NCBI GenBank assembly: GCA_902490735.1
Contig: CABUFC010000002.1
Coordinates: 1-64,000, forward strand
Direction: 5' to 3'
From: an uncultured Oscillospiraceae bacterium
Lineage (GTDB): Bacteria; Bacillota; Clostridia; Oscillospirales; Acutalibacteraceae
Length of the DNA stretch: 64,000 nucleotides
Below the pieces are notes generated by a model that saw nothing but the letters and a program-made list of their open reading frames with translations, did not search any database and was not told where the DNA came from. Below are positions 59,714 through 64,000 of this stretch, in pieces. The translations under genes were made by a program, and so were the position numbers. How positions within the stretch are numbered: the stretch's first letter is position 1; every line of letters begins with the position of its first letter.

Positions 59714-61813
59714 ATGTCTAAGTTAGTAATAGTTGAGTCTCCTACTAAAGTTAAGAGCATAAAAAAATATCTTGGCAGCGATTATACGGTAATGGCCTCT
59801 ATGGGACATATAAGGGATTTGCCTAAATCGCGTTTTGGTATAGATGTAAAAAATAATTATAAAATAAATTATACGAATATGTCCGATAAAAAGGACCTTA
59901 TTAAAAAGCTTAAAGATAAAGCCGCCGAAAGCGACTTTGTTTATCTTGCAACCGACCCTGACCGCGAAGGTGAAGCCATAAGCTGGCATTTGGCTCATAT
60001 TTTAGGCCTTAGCTTAGACGACGATAACAGGGTTTGCTTTAACGAAATAACAAAATCCGGTGTAGAAAACGGAATGCAACACCCGCGAAAAATTAATACT
60101 AACCTTGTAGACGCACAACAGGCACGCCGCGTGCTTGACAGAATTGTGGGTTATAAAATCAGTCCGTTTTTGTGGAAGAAGGTAAAAAGCGGATTGTCGG
60201 CAGGGCGTGTTCAGTCTGTAGCACTTAGGCTTATTGTGGACAGAGAACGCGAAATTGAGGGCTTTATTCCGGAAGAATACTGGACGGTCGACGTATCGTT
60301 GGCTAAAGGCAAAAAAGGATTTGTCGCAAGATTTTACGGCAAAAACGGTTCTAAAATCGAAATAAAAGATGAGTCCGAAGCTTTAAAAATAGTTAAGGAT
60401 TTACAGACAAAAGAATTTGTAGTTGAAAATGTGACTACCGGCAATAAAAAGCGCCAGCCTTCTCCGCCGTTTACTACATCAACACTGCAGCAAGAGGCTT
60501 CGCGCAAACTAGGATTTACAGGCCAAAAGACAATGCGCGTAGCACAGCAGCTTTATGAAGGCGTTGATATTAAGGGATTTGGCATGACCGGTCTTATAAC
60601 CTATATGAGAACCGACTCTCTTAGAATTTCCGAAGAAGCCCGAAAAGAAGCTACAGAATTAATACAGGCAACATTCGGGAAGAATTATTTGCCAAGTAAA
60701 CCGAGGTATTTTAAATCAAAAGCTTCTGCCCAAGATGCGCACGAAGCAATCAGGCCGACTGATCCAAAATTACTGCCAAAAGAGATAAAGCAAAGTTTAA
60801 CTGCTGACCAGTTTAAACTGTATAAGCTTATTTGGGATAGATTTATTTCAAGCTTAATGGCAGAACAAAAAAATAAAGTGGTATCGGTTGATATCGGTGC
60901 GGATGAATATAATTTAAAAGCAAGTGAAACAAGCGTATTGTTTGACGGATTTACCGTTCTTTATGAAGAAGGCAAAGACGAAGCCGAAAATGATGCCAAA
61001 AAGCTTCCGGAACTTACTAAAGGCGATAATTTAACCTTTAAAAAAGCGGAACCGCTGCAACATTTTACACAACCACAGGCACGGTATACCGAGCCAACGC
61101 TTATAAAAGCGCTTGATGAAAACGGTATCGGAAGGCCATCTACTTATGCGCCTATACTCGCCAATATTTTAACCCGCGAGTATATCGAACGTGATAAAAA
61201 GAGTTTAAAACCGACTGCACTTGGTATGGTTGTATCGGACTTATTAACAGAGTATTTTGGTAATATTGTAGATGTAAAATTTACAGCCGGCATGGAAAGT
61301 GACCTTGATAAGATTGAAGACGGGGCCATAGTATGGACCTCGTCTGTAGATAAATTTTATAAAGATTTTGAAAAAACTTTGCAAAAGGCGGAAAAAGAAA
61401 TGGCTGACAAAAAAGTTGAGATCCCTGCTGAAGAAACAGACGTTGTTTGCGAACTTTGCGGCAAAAAAATGGTTATTAAATCCGGCAGATTCGGTAAGTT
61501 TTTAGCATGTCCCGGATATCCGGAATGTAAAAACACAAAGCCCTTGCCTCAAAATGAAATTAAGGAGCCCTGCCCGGTTTGCGGCTCGAAACTTGTAAGC
61601 AAAGTTTCTAAAAAAGGCAAAAGATTTTACGGCTGCAGCAATTATCCGGAGTGTAATTTTGCAGCGCCCAGCCTTCCTACAGGCGAGAAATGTCCTACTT
61701 GCGGAAACTGGATGTTAAAAGGAACCCGTGGCAGAACCTACTGCCTAAATTCCGAATGCCCGACCCGCAAAGAGTGGCAAAAGAACAAAGAAGACGGGCA
61801 AAAGAAGGAATAA
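59714..61813 (+). CDS. topA: DNA topoisomerase I
   Basis: Type IA enzyme relaxing negative supercoils. A Toprim domain starts LVIVESPTKVKSIKKYLG, with acidic motif TDPDREGEAISWHL. The catalytic Tyr lies in GLITYMRTDSLR (about residue 300). The C-terminus has three four-cysteine zinc modules (CELCGKKM...PGYPEC, CPVCGSKL...NYPEC, CPTCGNWM...NSEC). It is 699 residues from ATG 59714; a GTG at 59705 lies too close to AAGGAG. The stop codon overlaps the trmFO start by one base. Confidence 0.97.
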   Translation: MSKLVIVESPTKVKSIKKYLGSDYTVMASMGHIRDLPKSRFGIDVKNNYKINYTNMSDKKDLIKKLKDKAAESDFVYLATDPDREGEAISWHLAHILGLSLDDDNRVCFNEITKSGVENGMQHPRKINTNLVDAQQARRVLDRIVGYKISPFLWKKVKSGLSAGRVQSVALRLIVDREREIEGFIPEEYWTVDVSLAKGKKGFVARFYGKNGSKIEIKDESEALKIVKDLQTKEFVVENVTTGNKKRQPSPPFTTSTLQQEASRKLGFTGQKTMRVAQQLYEGVDIKGFGMTGLITYMRTDSLRISEEARKEATELIQATFGKNYLPSKPRYFKSKASAQDAHEAIRPTDPKLLPKEIKQSLTADQFKLYKLIWDRFISSLMAEQKNKVVSVDIGADEYNLKASETSVLFDGFTVLYEEGKDEAENDAKKLPELTKGDNLTFKKAEPLQHFTQPQARYTEPTLIKALDENGIGRPSTYAPILANILTREYIERDKKSLKPTALGMVVSDLLTEYFGNIVDVKFTAGMESDLDKIEDGAIVWTSSVDKFYKDFEKTLQKAEKEMADKKVEIPAEETDVVCELCGKKMVIKSGRFGKFLACPGYPECKNTKPLPQNEIKEPCPVCGSKLVSKVSKKGKRFYGCSNYPECNFAAPSLPTGEKCPTCGNWMLKGTRGRTYCLNSECPTRKEWQKNKEDGQKKE

Positions 61814-63102
61814 TGCAATCTTTTATTACGGTTATAGGTGCAGGACTTGCAGGATGCGAGGCGGCTTATCAAATAGCAAATCGCGGTATCCGCGTGCTTT
61901 TGTATGAACAAAAACCGTTAAAATTTTCACCGGCGCACAAAAACGCAAATTTCTGCGAGCTTGTGTGCTCTAACTCATTAAAAGCACAAAGGATTAATTC
62001 GGCTTCCGGACTTTTAAAAAGAGAGATGGAAATTCTCGGCAGTATTACCGTGCCTATAGCAAAAAAGCATTCGGTGCCTGCAGGCGGTGCTCTGGCAGTT
62101 GACAGAGACGCCTTTTCTGCCGCTGTTACCGAAAAAATTAAAAGTCATAAAAATATTACCGTTGTAAACGAAGAACTTGCCGAAATTCCAAAGGGTATAG
62201 TGGTAGTCGCTACCGGCCCATTGACCGATGGCGCTTTTGCTGAAAAGCTTTTTACTCTATGTGGGGACAGACTGTTTTTTTATGACGCCGCGGCGCCAAT
62301 TGTGGATATTGATTCGGTTGATTTTGACCACTGCTTTACCGCTTCACGGTATGAAGCATCTGAAGGGGATTACATAAACTGTCCCTTAAATAAAGAAGAA
62401 TACGAGCGGTTTTACAATGAAATAATACAAGCAGACATTGCTGTACTACATGATTTTGATAAAATATACGAGGGTTGCGTTCCTATTGAGGTCTTGGCTA
62501 AAAAAGGTAAAGACACCATGCGATTTGGCCCGCTAAAACCGGTAGGGCTTAAGGATCCTAAAACGGGGCACAGACCGTATGCTAATTTACAGCTTCGTAA
62601 AGAAACCGCTTTTGGCAATATGTATAATTTGGTAGGTTTTCAGACAAACCTTAAATTTGCCGAACAAAAAAGGGTTTTTTCGCTGATACCGGCATTAAAA
62701 AACGCCGAATATGAGCGCTATGGCGTTATGCACCGAAATTCATTTATTAACGCGCCTAAAGTTATTAACGCAGATTTTTCGCTTAAAAGTGATGAAAATA
62801 TTTTTATTTCGGGACAGCTTTCCGGTGTTGAAGGCTATATGGAAAGCGCAGCAAGCGGAATAATTGCAGGTATTAACGCGGCAAGAAGATTTAAAAACGA
62901 ACCGGCACTGGTTTTGCCAAAGATTACTATGATCGGCGGTCTTAGTTCTTATATTACCACTGAAACTAAAAATTTTCAGCCAATGGGCGCGGCATTCGGG
63001 TTACTGCCGCCAATGGATATAAAAATTAAGGATAAAAAAGAAAGATACATGGCTTTAGCGGAACGTTCGCTAAAGTTTTATAACGAAAGTAAGGTGTTTT
63101 AG
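61813..63102 (+). CDS. trmFO: tRNA (uracil-54-C5)-methyltransferase, folate-dependent
   Basis: Flavoprotein that makes m5U54 in the T-loop of tRNA with methylene-tetrahydrofolate. The N-terminal FAD motif is VIGAGLAGCEAAYQIANRG; the family cysteine patch FCELVCSNSLKAQ and the C-terminal NFQPMGAAFGLLPP are clear. 429 residues, usual length. The ATG shares its A with the topA stop codon (TAATG), and AAGGAA lies before it. The topA-trmFO order is common in Firmicutes. Confidence 0.96.
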   Translation: MQSFITVIGAGLAGCEAAYQIANRGIRVLLYEQKPLKFSPAHKNANFCELVCSNSLKAQRINSASGLLKREMEILGSITVPIAKKHSVPAGGALAVDRDAFSAAVTEKIKSHKNITVVNEELAEIPKGIVVVATGPLTDGAFAEKLFTLCGDRLFFYDAAAPIVDIDSVDFDHCFTASRYEASEGDYINCPLNKEEYERFYNEIIQADIAVLHDFDKIYEGCVPIEVLAKKGKDTMRFGPLKPVGLKDPKTGHRPYANLQLRKETAFGNMYNLVGFQTNLKFAEQKRVFSLIPALKNAEYERYGVMHRNSFINAPKVINADFSLKSDENIFISGQLSGVEGYMESAASGIIAGINAARRFKNEPALVLPKITMIGGLSSYITTETKNFQPMGAAFGLLPPMDIKIKDKKERYMALAERSLKFYNESKVF

Positions 63103-64000
63103 ATGAGAGTGGCACTTGATGCTTTTGGCGGAGACAATGCGCCTCTTGCGGCAATAAAAGGGGCCGTATTAGCAAAAGAGGAATTTGGCACCGAAATTAT
63201 TTTATGCGGCGACAGTGAAAAAATTAAATCTGTTGCATTGGAAAACGAAATCGATATTTCGGCATTTACCGTTTTAGACGCCGACGGTACAATCGAGATT
63301 GAGGATGATCCTGCAGATATTTTAAAGAAAAAGCGCAAATGCAGTATGGGCGTAGCGTTAGATGCTCTGTGTGACGGTACCGCCGATGCGGCCGTATCGG
63401 CAGGAAGTACGGCGGCCTTAGTAGTTGGCGGAAGCCTGATTGTTAAACGTATTAAAGGCATAAAACGGTGCGCGCTTGCAGCGATAATTCCAAGCTATAA
63501 AGATCCGTTTTTAATGCTGGATGTAGGCGCTAATATTGATATTAAACCCGAGTATCTTTTGCAGTATGGTATAATGGGATCTTGCTATTATGAGCTAGTA
63601 ATGGGCAAAAAAAATCCTGCGGTTAAGCTTTTAAATATAGGTACGGAAGAATGCAAAGGCGGCGAGCTCCATACCGAAGGCTATAAGCTATTAAAAGACA
63701 GTACGCTTAATTTTTGCGGCAACATAGAAGGTCGTGAAATTATGGACGGCGATTGCGATGTTATAGTAACCGACGGTTTTTCGGGCAATATAGCGTTAAA
63801 AACCATTGAGGGCGTCGCGGGGACCTTTTTTAAAATGATTAAAGAAATTTTCTTAAAAAGCACATTGACAAAACTAAGCGTCTTACCGCTTAAAAACGGA
63901 CTTAAAGGGTTAAAGAATAAAACCGATTACACGGCTGTCGGCGGTGCACCGCTGCTTGGTACGTGCAAGCCGCTTTTTAAAGCGCACGGATCCTCAAACG
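63103..64000 (+). CDS. plsX: phosphate acyltransferase PlsX (5' part, runs off the window)
   Basis: Makes acyl-phosphate from acyl-ACP for phospholipid synthesis. The start MRVALDAFGGDNAPLAAIKG is the family signature. Later AVSAGSTAALVVGGSLIVKR, LMLDVGANIDIKPEYLLQYG and VTDGFSGNIALKTIEG also match. 299 codons are visible and the end (about 30 residues) lies beyond base 64000. The ATG directly follows the trmFO stop; AAGGTG upstream is the ribosome site. Fatty-acid genes often follow. Confidence 0.97.
   Translation, partial: MRVALDAFGGDNAPLAAIKGAVLAKEEFGTEIILCGDSEKIKSVALENEIDISAFTVLDADGTIEIEDDPADILKKKRKCSMGVALDALCDGTADAAVSAGSTAALVVGGSLIVKRIKGIKRCALAAIIPSYKDPFLMLDVGANIDIKPEYLLQYGIMGSCYYELVMGKKNPAVKLLNIGTEECKGGELHTEGYKLLKDSTLNFCGNIEGREIMDGDCDVIVTDGFSGNIALKTIEGVAGTFFKMIKEIFLKSTLTKLSVLPLKNGLKGLKNKTDYTAVGGAPLLGTCKPLFKAHGSSN

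Noticed and set aside
1..64000. CRISPR arrays, prophage, insertion sequences, rRNA genes
   Set aside because: No direct-repeat array, transposase, integrase, phage structural gene or rRNA was seen on reading both strands; only a tRNA at the left edge.

Overview
The window reads as chromosome of a low-GC, Gram-positive anaerobe of the class Clostridia, probably Oscillospiraceae-like. This is inferred from: the paired GlgC/GlgD glycogen genes; sigma-A promoters of TTGACA/TATAAT type; many TTG and GTG starts; an infC gene with an ATT start and a transcription-attenuation leader; lipoprotein-type binding proteins; riboswitches of the SAM-I, FMN, TPP and purine classes; and a LexA box of the GAAC-N4-GTTC type. 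I see no prophage, transposase, CRISPR array or rRNA operon.

Layout. 1-3.6 kb: tRNA-Val, a CorC/HlyC membrane protein, a FucO-type alcohol dehydrogenase and a UPF0126/TRIC protein. 3.6-15.1 kb: a complete glycogen locus, with malQ divergent from glgB-glgC-glgD-glgA-glgP and a neopullulanase-like GH13 gene. 15.1-15.4 kb: an unusual two-armed inverted element whose two hairpin loops are perfectly complementary. 15.4-28 kb: housekeeping and cofactor genes: yhaM-like, ROK kinase plus SIS isomerase, radC-like, metK with SAM-I, ribU with FMN, murI-DUF1934-argS-mntP, an XRE regulator divergent from a DUF4190 protein with palindromic operators, thiT with TPP, DUF1015 and a cupin. 28-35 kb: DegV, an Fe-S protein pair, a LexA-boxed small membrane protein, a methyltransferase, an amino-acid ABC importer and DUF3842. 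35-40.5 kb: a nucleoside ABC importer (BMP family) behind a guanine-type purine riboswitch. 40.5-44.3 kb: CopZ-like and thioredoxin genes, a flippase-like membrane protein, a degenerate HAD protein, three small uncharacterised proteins and a YfcE-like phosphoesterase.

44.3-57.5 kb: an eight-gene operon with two carbohydrate-type ABC systems (two binding proteins, two permease pairs, no ATPase) around an NHL-propeller/Yip1 membrane protein and a DUF5696 lipoprotein. There is no recognisable glycoside hydrolase, so substrate and mechanism are open. 57.5-64 kb: infC-rpmI-rplT behind an attenuator leader, a SpoU-type rRNA methyltransferase, topA, trmFO and the start of plsX.

The strongest candidates for something undescribed are the 15.1 kb inverted element, the LexA-boxed 57-residue membrane protein at 31.4 kb, and the ATPase-less dual-ABC/Yip1/DUF5696 operon. 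All product names come from reading motifs by eye; no database search was run.
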